A stretch of 64,000 bases of DNA, taken from assembly GCA_021783725.1 (NCBI GenBank), contig JAJXTN010000001.1:1-64000 (forward strand), read 5' to 3'. Positions 9,180-17,337 of the stretch are shown piece by piece. A program made the translations under genes and the position numbers. Each line of letters begins with the position of its first letter. The stretch's first letter is position 1. The notes under the pieces are model-generated. The model ran no database searches, was not told where the DNA came from, and was given only the letters and a program-made list of their open reading frames with translations. Origin of the DNA: a bacterium (GTDB lineage: Bacteria; Patescibacteriota; Saccharimonadia; Saccharimonadales; UBA4665).

Positions 9180-9482
9180 ATGAAAAGTTCTGAGAATCAC
9201 CAAATTAATATCACCCTAGAACCTGGAGAAGCTGTAACTCAAACAGATTTTGATGTCGCGCTAATCACGGGTGCTCGAGCCTGCGTCAGATGGCGCCGCA
9301 ATCTTCTGGCAGAAAATCTGCTACCCGAGACCGACGCTTTGAAATGCTATATGGAAGGCGTATTTGAGCCGCCGGACGCCACATTTTTGTGCCAGGATAG
9401 CCGATGCGCCCCAGGAGTGCTCCAACAAGCCGCCTCCAGACTAGCCACCGCCGTCAACATCAACCAAGCCAACCTTGATTAA
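9180..9482 (+). CDS. hypothetical 100-residue protein
   Basis: No family is recognised. I start it at ATG 9180 because TATAAT at 9168-9173 lies 6 bases before it; an upstream ATG at 9135 precedes the promoter. The protein is soluble-looking with conserved-looking ACVRWRRNLLAENLLPE and four cysteines, two of them in LCQDSRCAP. Cys spacing could suggest metal binding, but this is not established. It is followed by an independently promoted ASCH gene. Confidence 0.5.
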   Translation: MKSSENHQINITLEPGEAVTQTDFDVALITGARACVRWRRNLLAENLLPETDALKCYMEGVFEPPDATFLCQDSRCAPGVLQQAASRLATAVNINQANLD

Positions 9483-9547
9483 ACCCCAATTCCAATCCTA
9501 AACTTTCAATAACTTGGCTAATGTCTGATTTTTGCTATCATAATTTA

Positions 9548-9913
9548 ATGCAAGAAATTGGCATCACATCAGATTTACTGGCCGACATACTAGCTGGGCG
9601 CAAAACAATAGAAGTCCGGCTCGGTAAACCTAAGTTCATCAAGCTGAGAGTTGGTGACAAGCTCAGTTTACGCGAGGACATCTGGGAACATGGCCAGCTT
9701 ATCGAATCACAACCGGACCAAGCAGTCATTCGCATCACCCAGCTTTTATACTTCGAATCATTTGCCGAATTGTTCAGCGCGGTGTATTTCAAATCGGCTC
9801 TACCTTCAGCTAATAGCGTCGAGGACGCCATCGACCGATATTATCAATATTACTCGCCAGCCGACGAAGCCGAGTACGGAGTCATAGCCATCACTCTCGT
9901 CATCGAACCATAA
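9548..9913 (+). CDS. ASCH-domain protein
   Basis: The 121-residue protein has the ASCH/PUA-like beta-barrel signature GRKTIEVRLGKPKFIKLRVGD near its start. ASCH domains bind RNA or modified nucleosides, and some act as amidohydrolases on acylcytidines. ATG 9548 is chosen over 9521 because TATCAT at 9536-9541 (with TTGGCT at 9514-9519, spacing 16) puts transcription start at or next to it. Confidence 0.7.
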   Translation: MQEIGITSDLLADILAGRKTIEVRLGKPKFIKLRVGDKLSLREDIWEHGQLIESQPDQAVIRITQLLYFESFAELFSAVYFKSALPSANSVEDAIDRYYQYYSPADEAEYGVIAITLVIEP

Positions 9914-10091
9914 TCACAGATTGAATCAATCGATATAACTGTTGGATAATCATTCAACAAACCAAAAATAAAAGCAAAGATGATAATTGCGGTCTAGTCT
10001 CAACAAAGCATCTAACAAATACAAGTCTGCTTGAGAACAAAAAATATTACATAGCGAACGTTATCGGATGTGATGACTTACGGCTGACCAA
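9914..10091. other. gap without a recognisable gene
   Basis: The 178 bases are A/T-rich. I see no RNA gene, clear promoter or terminator in them. Confidence 0.4.
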
Positions 10092-10100
10092 GTGAGAATT

Positions 10101-10301
10101 ATGGCGAAGAATCATTCGGTGGATACCAAATCTATTGAAGGCTTAAAGCGCGAAAACCTACGTTTAGCTACCGAAAACGCCCGATTAGCCAATCAGCTCA
10201 CTCCTACTCAGACCGACATCGACTTCGCCTACCAGACACCCAACATTAATCCAGTATTGCTTCACCGGATATCACCTAACCCAAATTTTCATTTAGCTTG
10301 A
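10101..10301 (+). CDS. possible small leucine-zipper-like protein
   Basis: This 66-residue frame is of uncertain reality. LKRENLRLATENARLANQL has Leu every seventh residue, suggesting a short coiled coil, followed by a Pro/Asn-rich end. No good promoter or ribosome site precedes ATG 10101, and it lies in otherwise unassigned sequence just before a strongly promoted membrane gene. Confidence 0.3.
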   Translation: MAKNHSVDTKSIEGLKRENLRLATENARLANQLTPTQTDIDFAYQTPNINPVLLHRISPNPNFHLA

Positions 10302-10323
10302 ATAGACTTGATATAATGTCACT

Positions 10324-11394
10324 ATGAATAAAATAAAACAGTCAGATAAGTATAGATCTATTATCCGGAGAGCCGGTCTATGGAATAAAGTATTCGGCTG
10401 GTTATGGCTAGCCAATGGTTTGATGTTCGCTTTCTTGTTTGCGTATTCGACGATTTCTCATTCGGTGTTTGCAAATTTATTTAGTCTGGTAACCATCTTT
10501 GGTAGTTCGGAAATAAATTTGGCTGTCATAGCCAGTTTGATATTTGGAGTTGTATTTCTGTATGGCGGAACTTATGTTCGCCAATTTAGGGGTAGTCTCA
10601 TCGGTGTCTTTCTGTTTATTTGTGGCGTGATATCCTTGACCCAGTATAAAAGCTTAATCCCGTTAATCCCCGCCATTATGTCATTCTATGGCATGTATGC
10701 TTTCTATAAACTTAGTCGGCAGGGTGAGCTTGAGTATCAAGAAAACCGCCAACCGTGGTGGGGATTTTCTCTACGAGAGCTAGGCTTAGGTCTGCTATTC
10801 ATCGTATTTAGCCTAATCATGTTGACTGTCGGTTTGGGGAGGACCCACAGCACCACTTCTGGTGTATCGGCCAGTCATAAATACTTCGACAACGCCCAAT
10901 GCTCGGGTGGCACTTCGCCTGCTACTGGCTGTTTGTACATATCCACAAAAGATCACTATCAAGTGACTTTCCTGCCAACCAAGCGTAGCCCGACTTTGTT
11001 TGACAGTGGGCAAGCCATTGTATTCCACTCGACAGCCTACTTAACGTCGGCCGCCACTGGAGAATACGGAGTTGATGTTTTTACTTTTAATAAAGATGTT
11101 ACGACTAGCACGCTGTTTAAACTTCAGGAAAGTCGTAACGACGCCAATATTTCTTGTGGGACAAACCCGACCACAGACCAGCTGACTACATACATTGGTC
11201 TGCCAGCGATCATTACTGACGTTGCCGGAACTGATTCTATAGAGAATGTTGATTGCCATTACTTCAGTACAGCCCTAGCCAAGAACGATAAAGTCTATGT
11301 CATATATGGCAAGGACCTCAATCTAGTCAATGGTCAGCGAGTTACCCTTGATAGTTTCAATACTTTTTTGGCTAGTTTCAAGCTAACCAATTAA
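10324..11394 (+). CDS. membrane protein with a C-terminal extracytoplasmic domain, unknown
   Basis: The protein has 356 residues: about five hydrophobic helices in the first 175, then a soluble Ser/Thr-rich domain of about 180 residues with cysteines in QCSGGTSPATGC and later at NISCG and VDCHYF, probably outside the membrane. I do not recognise a family. ATG 10324 follows TATAAT (10312-10317) by 6 bases, so the mRNA is probably leaderless. The paired cysteines could form disulfides, which would suit the VKOR encoded at 29336. Confidence 0.6.
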   Translation: MNKIKQSDKYRSIIRRAGLWNKVFGWLWLANGLMFAFLFAYSTISHSVFANLFSLVTIFGSSEINLAVIASLIFGVVFLYGGTYVRQFRGSLIGVFLFICGVISLTQYKSLIPLIPAIMSFYGMYAFYKLSRQGELEYQENRQPWWGFSLRELGLGLLFIVFSLIMLTVGLGRTHSTTSGVSASHKYFDNAQCSGGTSPATGCLYISTKDHYQVTFLPTKRSPTLFDSGQAIVFHSTAYLTSAATGEYGVDVFTFNKDVTTSTLFKLQESRNDANISCGTNPTTDQLTTYIGLPAIITDVAGTDSIENVDCHYFSTALAKNDKVYVIYGKDLNLVNGQRVTLDSFNTFLASFKLTN

Positions 11395-11422
11395 TCAAAG
11401 ATAAGTTCAATCCCGCTTTTGG

Positions 11423-11428
11423 TATAAT
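11423..11428 (+). promoter_or_regulatory. -10 box TATAAT that sets a non-AUG start
   Basis: TATAAT lies 6 bases before ATT 11435, the same spacing that separates -10 boxes from ATG or GTG in many genes of this window. It argues that the iron-permease-like frame begins at that ATT. Confidence 0.55.
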
Positions 11429-11434
11429 GTATAT

Positions 11435-11926
11435 ATTAAAAATTTCTTAAGCCAAATATCAATCAAAATTTCACGAGGTGCCGGCTCGGTGACGGCTTTT
11501 ACTTCAGCTATTGGGCTAGTAATAATATGGCTGGCTCTAGGCCCTTACTACGGTTATTCCGATACTTGGATGATAGCAATTACAGTGATTACTGACGTAG
11601 TGATTTTCCTAATGGTGTTTTCGATTCAAAATACCCAGAACCGGGACAGTAAAGCCGTTAGGCTTAAGTTAAATGAGCTGATTACAGCTGACAAAAAAGC
11701 CCGCGACACATTCATAGGTCTAGAGAATTTGACTGACGATGAGCTGGAAGCTTTGGATAGTGAGTTTCAATTACTGGTATCAAAACTTGAGGTTCACCCA
11801 GCCATGCATAAATTGCACAATAAAATCACTGAAGCCAAAGCCAAACGGCTAAGCTTCTCCGAGCAGGCCGAACATATCGTCGACACCGTACTGAACCCTT
11901 TCAACGGTAAACATGATGACCAATAG
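11435..11926 (+). CDS. low-affinity iron permease-like membrane protein, probable AUU start
   Basis: The protein matches the low-affinity iron permease (Fet4-like) family: IIWLALGPYYGYSDTWM, then FLMVFSIQNTQNRDSKAVRLKLNELI, with two transmembrane helices and a cytoplasmic helix. The first ATG/GTG/TTG-type codon is GTG 11489, but homology-like sequence (KISRGAGSVTAF) continues upstream to ATT 11435. That codon lies 6 bases after a TATAAT. Starting at ATT gives about 163 residues. Real bacterial iron transport by this family is not firmly shown. Confidence 0.7.
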   Translation: MKNFLSQISIKISRGAGSVTAFTSAIGLVIIWLALGPYYGYSDTWMIAITVITDVVIFLMVFSIQNTQNRDSKAVRLKLNELITADKKARDTFIGLENLTDDELEALDSEFQLLVSKLEVHPAMHKLHNKITEAKAKRLSFSEQAEHIVDTVLNPFNGKHDDQ

Positions 11927-12112
11927 TACCAAACAGCGGTAGATCCTATATGGTTTGCGGTCTGGCTGTATCGTATCTATTGTTTTTCATGAAGGCCACC
12001 AAGAATAGCATAATTCACCTCCGTTTACTCAATAACAACCGGAACAGATAATAATCATAAGAAGTAATATTATTGTTATAATTACTTGTTTATTGTATTA
12101 TTAGCTTATTCT

Positions 12113-12739
12113 ATGACTAATCCTCATGAGTTAGTGTTGATTATGGGCGTTGATGGATCCGGTAAATCAACGTTGATTGATAATTTAAGTAGCAGGCTTG
12201 GTTACACACCTTTAGCTCCGTCTAGCTCTCCCGAATCAATCGAATTCAAAATAGATCATCTCGAAGAACCGGTTACTATTGAAATGATTGATCGTCGAGA
12301 AATGCTTTTCGATAAATTAAACTTGGTATTTGAAAAATTGGTCGGCGATGAGCTTACCGAACATCCGGTTGCTACCTCAGGCTCGGGGCTTATCACCGCT
12401 ATTAGCCATGCGGCTATGCGACGGATAGTCAGTGCTCGTGACTATTCAGTTGCTGACATCGTCGATGAATGGCAAGCTTCCGATGAGCCGAAACCCGATA
12501 AGATAGTTTTCATGCATGCACCAGACGAAGTGATTCGCCAAAGAATCATAAAGAGGCAGCTCAAAGGTCAGCATCACGAAAAATTTTGGGGCTTCAACTC
12601 GCCGTTCTATTTAGCCCAATACCAGAACGCTCTACGGGCTACAGTAGATGAATTATCAGCCAATTACTCAACATTAAGTATCAACACATCGATCATGACG
12701 GCTGGCGAGGCCATTGAGCTATTCGGCCAACAACCATAA
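12113..12739 (+). CDS. thymidylate-kinase-like P-loop protein
   Basis: This 208-residue protein begins with LVLIMGVDGSGKSTLIDNL, a complete Walker A. It ends like dTMP kinases: IVFMHAPDEVIRQRIIKRQ, a lid-like Lys/Arg/His segment KGQHHEKFWG and a final helix. The DR(Y/F) motif for the TMP site is not evident, so the substrate is uncertain. ATG 12113 follows TATTAT (12096-12101); a TTG at 12086 is too close to another TATAAT. A terminator follows. Confidence 0.65.
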   Translation: MTNPHELVLIMGVDGSGKSTLIDNLSSRLGYTPLAPSSSPESIEFKIDHLEEPVTIEMIDRREMLFDKLNLVFEKLVGDELTEHPVATSGSGLITAISHAAMRRIVSARDYSVADIVDEWQASDEPKPDKIVFMHAPDEVIRQRIIKRQLKGQHHEKFWGFNSPFYLAQYQNALRATVDELSANYSTLSINTSIMTAGEAIELFGQQP

Positions 12740-12750
12740 CACCAATATAA

Positions 12751-12777
12751 AAGGGGCCTCAATATTTAAGACCCCTT
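12751..12777 (+). terminator. terminator-like hairpin
   Basis: AAGGGG (12751-12756) pairs with CCCCTT (12772-12777) across an A/T-rich loop, just after the kinase-like gene. The A/T-rich flanks on both sides mean it could serve either strand. Confidence 0.5.
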
Positions 12778-12797
12778 AAATTACTAATTATTTACAG

Positions 12798-12998
12798 CTA
12801 CTGTGGCATTTTTTGGGCATTTAACCTAAAACGTCTTTTTTGGCTAAAACTAGTTTGCAGCAATTCGGCTTCCATTCCGTCAACTGATTCCGAAAATATA
12901 TCGTCACGCGGCTGGTATATGCTATACAAATAAAAGTTGTGGTGCACTTTTGGATGTTTTTGGTGTCGGCTCTTAGTTAAATGGTATGAATGTGACAT
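12798..12998 (-). CDS. possible small basic protein
   Basis: A 66-residue frame, rich in His, Lys and Arg at both ends (SRHQKHPKVHHNF, QKRRFRL), with no recognised family. Reading on the minus strand, AAAGGA lies about 12 bases before ATG and a TATAAAT-like box lies further up, so expression is possible. It sits convergent to the kinase-like gene, sharing its terminator hairpin. Confidence 0.4.
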   Translation of the reverse strand: MSHSYHLTKSRHQKHPKVHHNFYLYSIYQPRDDIFSESVDGMEAELLQTSFSQKRRFRLNAQKMPQ

Positions 12999-13180
12999 GG
13001 TGTCTCAATCCTTTCAATTTAATTTATAGAACACGGCCTAGCCCTTTTAATGAAAACGTCAATTATATGAGTTTACATTCTAATATCTAGCCTAACAACT
13101 AATAGCTTAACTCCTTACAAATAATAATTCTGTGCGAAATGTCACGAACTCTTTTAGGTGCTTGAGACATAATGTAAGTT

Positions 13181-13864
13181 ATGGTCAAATTCAAGCTGTC
13201 GAGATTTTCCAGTCGCAAAATCAAAAACAACAGCATAGTCGCTCATTTTAAGGACGGACTACAAAACAGCTACACCAAAGACGACACTATCATCAACGGG
13301 ATTGACGAACCGAACGGCGTCTTTTTGATTAAGTCCGGTTTCGTTAAAGCTTACTCGATAGCTTCCGACGGCCAATCCAAATTGTTGTCAATCCACGAAG
13401 CTGGCGAGCTCATTCCTTTGCCTTGGGCCCTAGACGGTGCCCATACCACTGGCGTGTATTACACTGCCATGACGGATGTAACGGTTTTACGAGCTCCCAA
13501 GGACAAGCTACGCTCGGCAATGACCAAGAATCGCTGGTTATTTCAAGAAATATTAAAACAAGCAGTCAGCGTTATCGCAGTCTACACACAGAGAATTCAA
13601 ACCTTGGAAAATCGGTCGGCCAGAGAAAGAGTCATCGCCGAATTAATCTATCTGGCTGAAAGATTTGGTGAGCAACAAGCCGGCGCCACTATCATCAGCG
13701 TACCGTTAACCCATCAAGATATCGCCGATTGTACTAACATGACCCGTGAAACAGCTAGTCGCGCTATCGAATCATTATCGAAAACAGCGCTAATTAATCA
13801 GAAAGATCATTTATTTATCATCTTGGACCTCGCTAGACTCCAAGCTGAATTGGAAAACTCATAA
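13181..13864 (+). CDS. Crp/Fnr-family transcription regulator
   Basis: A 227-residue regulator: residues 15-120 form a cyclic-nucleotide-binding-like beta-barrel (NGVFLIKSGFVKAYSIASDG, HEAGELIPLPWAL), then a dimer helix and a winged helix with LTHQDIADCTNMTRETASRAIESL, the recognition helix. No Fnr-type N-terminal cysteine cluster is visible, so iron-sulfur oxygen sensing is unlikely; the ligand is unknown. ATG 13181 follows CATAAT (13168-13173) by 7 bases. Candidate targets include the next gene, but no operator was identified. Confidence 0.85.
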   Translation: MVKFKLSRFSSRKIKNNSIVAHFKDGLQNSYTKDDTIINGIDEPNGVFLIKSGFVKAYSIASDGQSKLLSIHEAGELIPLPWALDGAHTTGVYYTAMTDVTVLRAPKDKLRSAMTKNRWLFQEILKQAVSVIAVYTQRIQTLENRSARERVIAELIYLAERFGEQQAGATIISVPLTHQDIADCTNMTRETASRAIESLSKTALINQKDHLFIILDLARLQAELENS

Positions 13865-13924
13865 CGGCTCATTGTGCTGTCAGTCTATTTACAAAAGTTT
13901 ACTATTATGGTATATTTGTACACT

Positions 13925-14716
13925 ATGTCTGAAATCGTTCACTCTACTACACCTAGACCGTTGCCTGAACAAACCCGCGTGCCTTTCGTGGCAATAGTTA
14001 GTGGTCCTGATTATTCCGGGAAAAGAACACTTTTGACCGACCTCGAATATGGCAAGCTAAAACATCTTAAAGGCTTCCGCTTAGCCGACGACCAGCACGA
14101 CGATTATGGTTACGGTGTTAGTCGATTCCAAAATGATCGCTTGATAATGCCATATATAACCGTACCGGCACCCGACAAGTACAAAGCCGAAGATAAATTC
14201 AAAGACTCGGACAACATGTCTGAGCAAGATGACGAGCTACTACGCATCGGCATCGAATCGGAAATCATGCAACGCATTCAAGACGCTTTCCCTTTAGGCT
14301 ACCAGCTACTGGAGCTGCTTCGACGCGACGCAGAATTCGACTCTGGCATCATTATCCCAAGGCCTGTAATAATAAGTGGCAAGGGTCCCTTCATCGAGAC
14401 CATCCGCAAAGTCCATCATGATCCAAGGTCAGATTATGATGCCAAAGATTTGCGGGCCGACACCGACTACTCAAAAGCTTGGCTAAAGAATCGTGTCCAA
14501 TTATTGGCAATCGCCACCCACACCGAAACTACTTTTCATCGCGGTATGTCCAATAAAAAATCTCTCCAATTAGCCGAAGAAGAGGCCAAGAAAATTGAAG
14601 ACAGTCACGCCGGCTTACTTCCGAATGAATCGATCGTTACGCTCAATGGTGATCGCGATCAGCGACGCGATACTTTACTAGCAGTTATTGCCAGCCGATT
14701 ACAACGGACAATTTAA
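13925..14716 (+). CDS. P-loop kinase-like protein with altered Walker A
   Basis: A 263-residue protein whose start FVAIVSGPDYSGKRTLLTDLE resembles thymidylate kinases, but the Mg-coordinating Ser/Thr directly after GK is Arg (GKRT). A later stretch, VIISGKGPFIETIRKVHHD, fits the region holding the acceptor-site Arg. The C-terminal half, with FHRGMSNKKSLQLAEEEAKKIEDSH, is unfamiliar. With the gene at 12113 it makes two divergent nucleotide-kinase-like proteins around a Crp-type regulator. Catalysis is doubtful. Confidence 0.55.
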   Translation: MSEIVHSTTPRPLPEQTRVPFVAIVSGPDYSGKRTLLTDLEYGKLKHLKGFRLADDQHDDYGYGVSRFQNDRLIMPYITVPAPDKYKAEDKFKDSDNMSEQDDELLRIGIESEIMQRIQDAFPLGYQLLELLRRDAEFDSGIIIPRPVIISGKGPFIETIRKVHHDPRSDYDAKDLRADTDYSKAWLKNRVQLLAIATHTETTFHRGMSNKKSLQLAEEEAKKIEDSHAGLLPNESIVTLNGDRDQRRDTLLAVIASRLQRTI

Positions 14717-14721
14717 TCGTC

Positions 14722-15450
14722 CTAACCGGCGATATCAATTCGCATGAATGATTCGGCTAATTGGTAACCGGCCTGCCGACCAATTAACTCAGCGTGCTCG
14801 CGCATCCGATTCTCAACTAAATCGATGTCAACCACTTGGCTGGCATGAGCTTTGAGCGCCGCTATTTTTATGTCAAAACTATTTGATACATCAACGACAT
14901 AATTATTTTGGTCAAAATTGATTAGTAACACGGTGGCCGTTTTGTGTGGCAATAAACCGGCTTCAAACAGTTCAGGGAAGGCTAAATGATCACGGGCAAG
15001 CGGGAAAACAGCATCAAGCGTCGCCTGGCCGGCCGCCCGGTGATCGGGGTGATTAATGAAGCCTCTGGCCGGTGAATAAACCATCGTTGGATCCATGGTT
15101 ACCACCACATCGGGTCGGACCCGACGAATTACTTTAACGATATCACTTTTTAGTTTCATAGTAATTTCCAGCTCACCATCAGTGTAGTTTAGAAAGTCGA
15201 CGCCTTTGCCGCCAATTATTTTAACTGCCTGCTGTTGTTCTTTTTGGCGCAGTTTGACGAGTTGGGCAGGCGTCATATCGGGCTGGTCTGAACCCTTACT
15301 ACCATCAGTCAATATCAAGTAGTGAATTTCAGCTCCAGCTTTGGCGAATTTGGCCAATGTCCCAGCCGCTCCAAAATCTAAATCATCCGGATGGGCGGCG
15401 ATTCCCAAGATTATTTTCGGTTTCAAATCACCAAATTTCAACTGCGACAT
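14722..15450 (-). CDS. PIG-L/LmbE (MshB/BshB-type) deacetylase
   Basis: A 242-residue zinc-dependent N-deacetylase of the PIG-L family: IAAHPDDLDFGAAG (H20, D22, D23, with Asp as catalytic base), then a middle His in NHPDHRAAGQATLDA. This group includes MshB and BshB1, which deacetylate GlcNAc-inositol or GlcNAc-malate in mycothiol and bacillithiol synthesis. It also includes enzymes for antibiotics and glycans. It is divergent from a MshC-like ligase with only 47 bases between the starts, which favours a thiol role. Confidence 0.8.
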   Translation of the reverse strand: MSQLKFGDLKPKIILGIAAHPDDLDFGAAGTLAKFAKAGAEIHYLILTDGSKGSDQPDMTPAQLVKLRQKEQQQAVKIIGGKGVDFLNYTDGELEITMKLKSDIVKVIRRVRPDVVVTMDPTMVYSPARGFINHPDHRAAGQATLDAVFPLARDHLAFPELFEAGLLPHKTATVLLINFDQNNYVVDVSNSFDIKIAALKAHASQVVDIDLVENRMREHAELIGRQAGYQLAESFMRIDIAG

Positions 15451-15484
15451 GCCAATATTCTAACATTGTCGCTAAGGCATCGGG

Positions 15485-15490
15485 TAGAAT
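15485..15490 (+). promoter_or_regulatory. -10 box TAGAAT for the MshC-like gene
   Basis: TAGAAT ends 7 bases before ATG 15498. It selects this start over two upstream candidates (15357 and 15489) that would precede or overlap the promoter. Confidence 0.55.
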
Positions 15491-15497
15491 GGTTGGG

Positions 15498-16664
15498 ATG
15501 AAGTTATATGACACTGCCAAAAAAGACTACGTAAACTTTGAACCAAGCGATCCGGTAAGCATATATGTTTGCGGTATTACACCTTATGACTCGGCTCATT
15601 TAGGCCATATATTCACTTTCATGACCTATGACTTGCTTCAGAGGCGACTCGAAGATTTGGGGCATACCGTCCACTTGGTACGCAACATCACTGATGTCGA
15701 TGAGCCGATCTATGTTAGAGCTAAGGAACTAGGCATAAGCTATACCGAGCTGGCTGAGCGCGAAACTAAATCGTTTGACGCCATCATGGTCGAGCTGAAT
15801 TTTCGACCACTATTCGCCGCTCCCAAAGCCAGCGATTACATCAATAAAATGGCTATGACCGTTAAGCAACTGCTCGATAGTGGCTTCGGTTATTATGTCG
15901 ATAACGATGTCTACTTCGATGTCTCTAAGTGTACCGACTTTGAAGATTTTTCGGGTTATAGCCAGCGACTGCTTAAAGGTCTCTCAGCGATGCGCGGTGG
16001 TGACCTCGACCGAGCCGGGAAACGTCAGCCATTAGACTTCCTGCTTTGGAAGTCCATTAGTGACTCAACCGACCCGGCCCAATGGGACAGCGTCGTCGGG
16101 CGGGGGAGACCCGGCTGGCACATTGAGTGCTCAGTAATGTCCTCTGAGCTTCTGGGGTTACCCATAGATATCCACGGTGGCGATAGTGATCTGATATACC
16201 CGCATCATAGTGCCGAGATTGCCCAAAGCCAAGGTATGGGCTTAGACACACCGGCAAAATATTGGGTGCATGTCGCGCCACTTTTAAGTGATTGTGAGAA
16301 AATGAGCAAATCTCTGGGTAATCTGGTATTCGCCAAAGACTTACTTAAGGACTACCGACCGCCAGAAATTCGTTTGGCTTTGATGCATTATCATCATCGC
16401 ATTGGTGGCGAATGGCAACCCGGTTATCTCGATGAAGCTCGGAAATTATTAACCGCTATCGATAGAACTTCAACCACCGCCGACAGTCAAACAGCCAAAT
16501 TGATGATTGAAAAAGTCCGGACAGCGCTTGATAACGATCTCAACAACATTGAAGTTATCGAAGCTTTGAACGAATTTGCAGACTCTCCTAAAACATCTGA
16601 TAAGCCCAATCCAGACACAGTTTCAATAGTTAAGCAAACGCTGACACTGCTTGGCCTCAACTAA
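15498..16664 (+). CDS. MshC-like cysteine ligase (cysteinyl-tRNA-synthetase homologue)
   Basis: The 388-residue protein has the class I synthetase core: YVCGITPYDSAHLGH (HIGH-type HLGH 34-37), KMSKS 268-272, and zinc ligands C25, C211, H236 and E240. The CGITPYD version, the RLALMHYHH segment and the short length, without a CysRS anticodon-binding extension, match MshC, which joins cysteine to GlcN-inositol in mycothiol synthesis. CysRS normally has CGPTVYD. A short diverged CysRS is the main alternative. The divergent deacetylase neighbour supports the MshC-like reading; the true substrate is unknown. Confidence 0.75.
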   Translation: MKLYDTAKKDYVNFEPSDPVSIYVCGITPYDSAHLGHIFTFMTYDLLQRRLEDLGHTVHLVRNITDVDEPIYVRAKELGISYTELAERETKSFDAIMVELNFRPLFAAPKASDYINKMAMTVKQLLDSGFGYYVDNDVYFDVSKCTDFEDFSGYSQRLLKGLSAMRGGDLDRAGKRQPLDFLLWKSISDSTDPAQWDSVVGRGRPGWHIECSVMSSELLGLPIDIHGGDSDLIYPHHSAEIAQSQGMGLDTPAKYWVHVAPLLSDCEKMSKSLGNLVFAKDLLKDYRPPEIRLALMHYHHRIGGEWQPGYLDEARKLLTAIDRTSTTADSQTAKLMIEKVRTALDNDLNNIEVIEALNEFADSPKTSDKPNPDTVSIVKQTLTLLGLN

Positions 16665-16714
16665 ATCCGCCTAAACTATTTCATCACCGTAATGAAATTG
16701 TTTATGATTAATCC

Positions 16715-17269
16715 ATGTCCGATATAATCGCCCTGCTTCTGATTGGCTTATCGGTCGGGTTAGACAACTTTGCAGCCTCAATCGCCATCGGCTTAGGCGG
16801 CGTAAAGAAGTCGTTAAGAGTTAGAATTGCCTTAGTCTTTGGTTTATTTGAAGCTCTGATGCCGATTGTCGGCATTATCTTGGGCCAAAAACTAATATCA
16901 CTAATTGGCGGTGAAGCCAATGTTATTGGCGGCACACTACTGGTGTGCACCGGTATCTACCTAGTTATTGCCGCCCTTCGACAAACCGATGACAAGAAAG
17001 TGAAACAAGCCTCGAAAAGCTGGGGTAAACTTATCATCGCCGGTTTCTCAATCAGTATCGATAATTTGATTATCGGTTTTGGTTTGGTCAGTAATCATGC
17101 ATCACTATTAATAATGGCAGTAATTTTTGGAACCATAAGTGTTAGTTTGGCGTTTATAGGCATCGAGCTCGGTAGTCGACTTGGCAGTAAAGTTGAGGAG
17201 TATAGCGAACTACTCAGTGGTGTGATTATCATTCTGGTCGGCTTGGCGATTGGTTTCAAAATATTATAA
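16715..17269 (+). CDS. MntP/YtaF-family six-helix metal exporter
   Basis: A 184-residue protein with six helices in two repeats of three. Each repeat starts with an Asp-bearing helix: SVGLDNFAASIAIGLGG and SISIDNLIIGFGL, the conserved acidic sites of MntP manganese exporters. ATG 16715 follows TATGAT (16703-16708) by 6 bases. Metal choice is inferred from family. It may balance the Nramp importer at 30001. Confidence 0.8.
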   Translation: MSDIIALLLIGLSVGLDNFAASIAIGLGGVKKSLRVRIALVFGLFEALMPIVGIILGQKLISLIGGEANVIGGTLLVCTGIYLVIAALRQTDDKKVKQASKSWGKLIIAGFSISIDNLIIGFGLVSNHASLLIMAVIFGTISVSLAFIGIELGSRLGSKVEEYSELLSGVIIILVGLAIGFKIL

Positions 17270-17337
17270 TTAAAATATCGGCGTCTAGGTTTACAATTTT
17301 GCCATTATTATAATCATTAGTATAATTAGTTGAAGCA

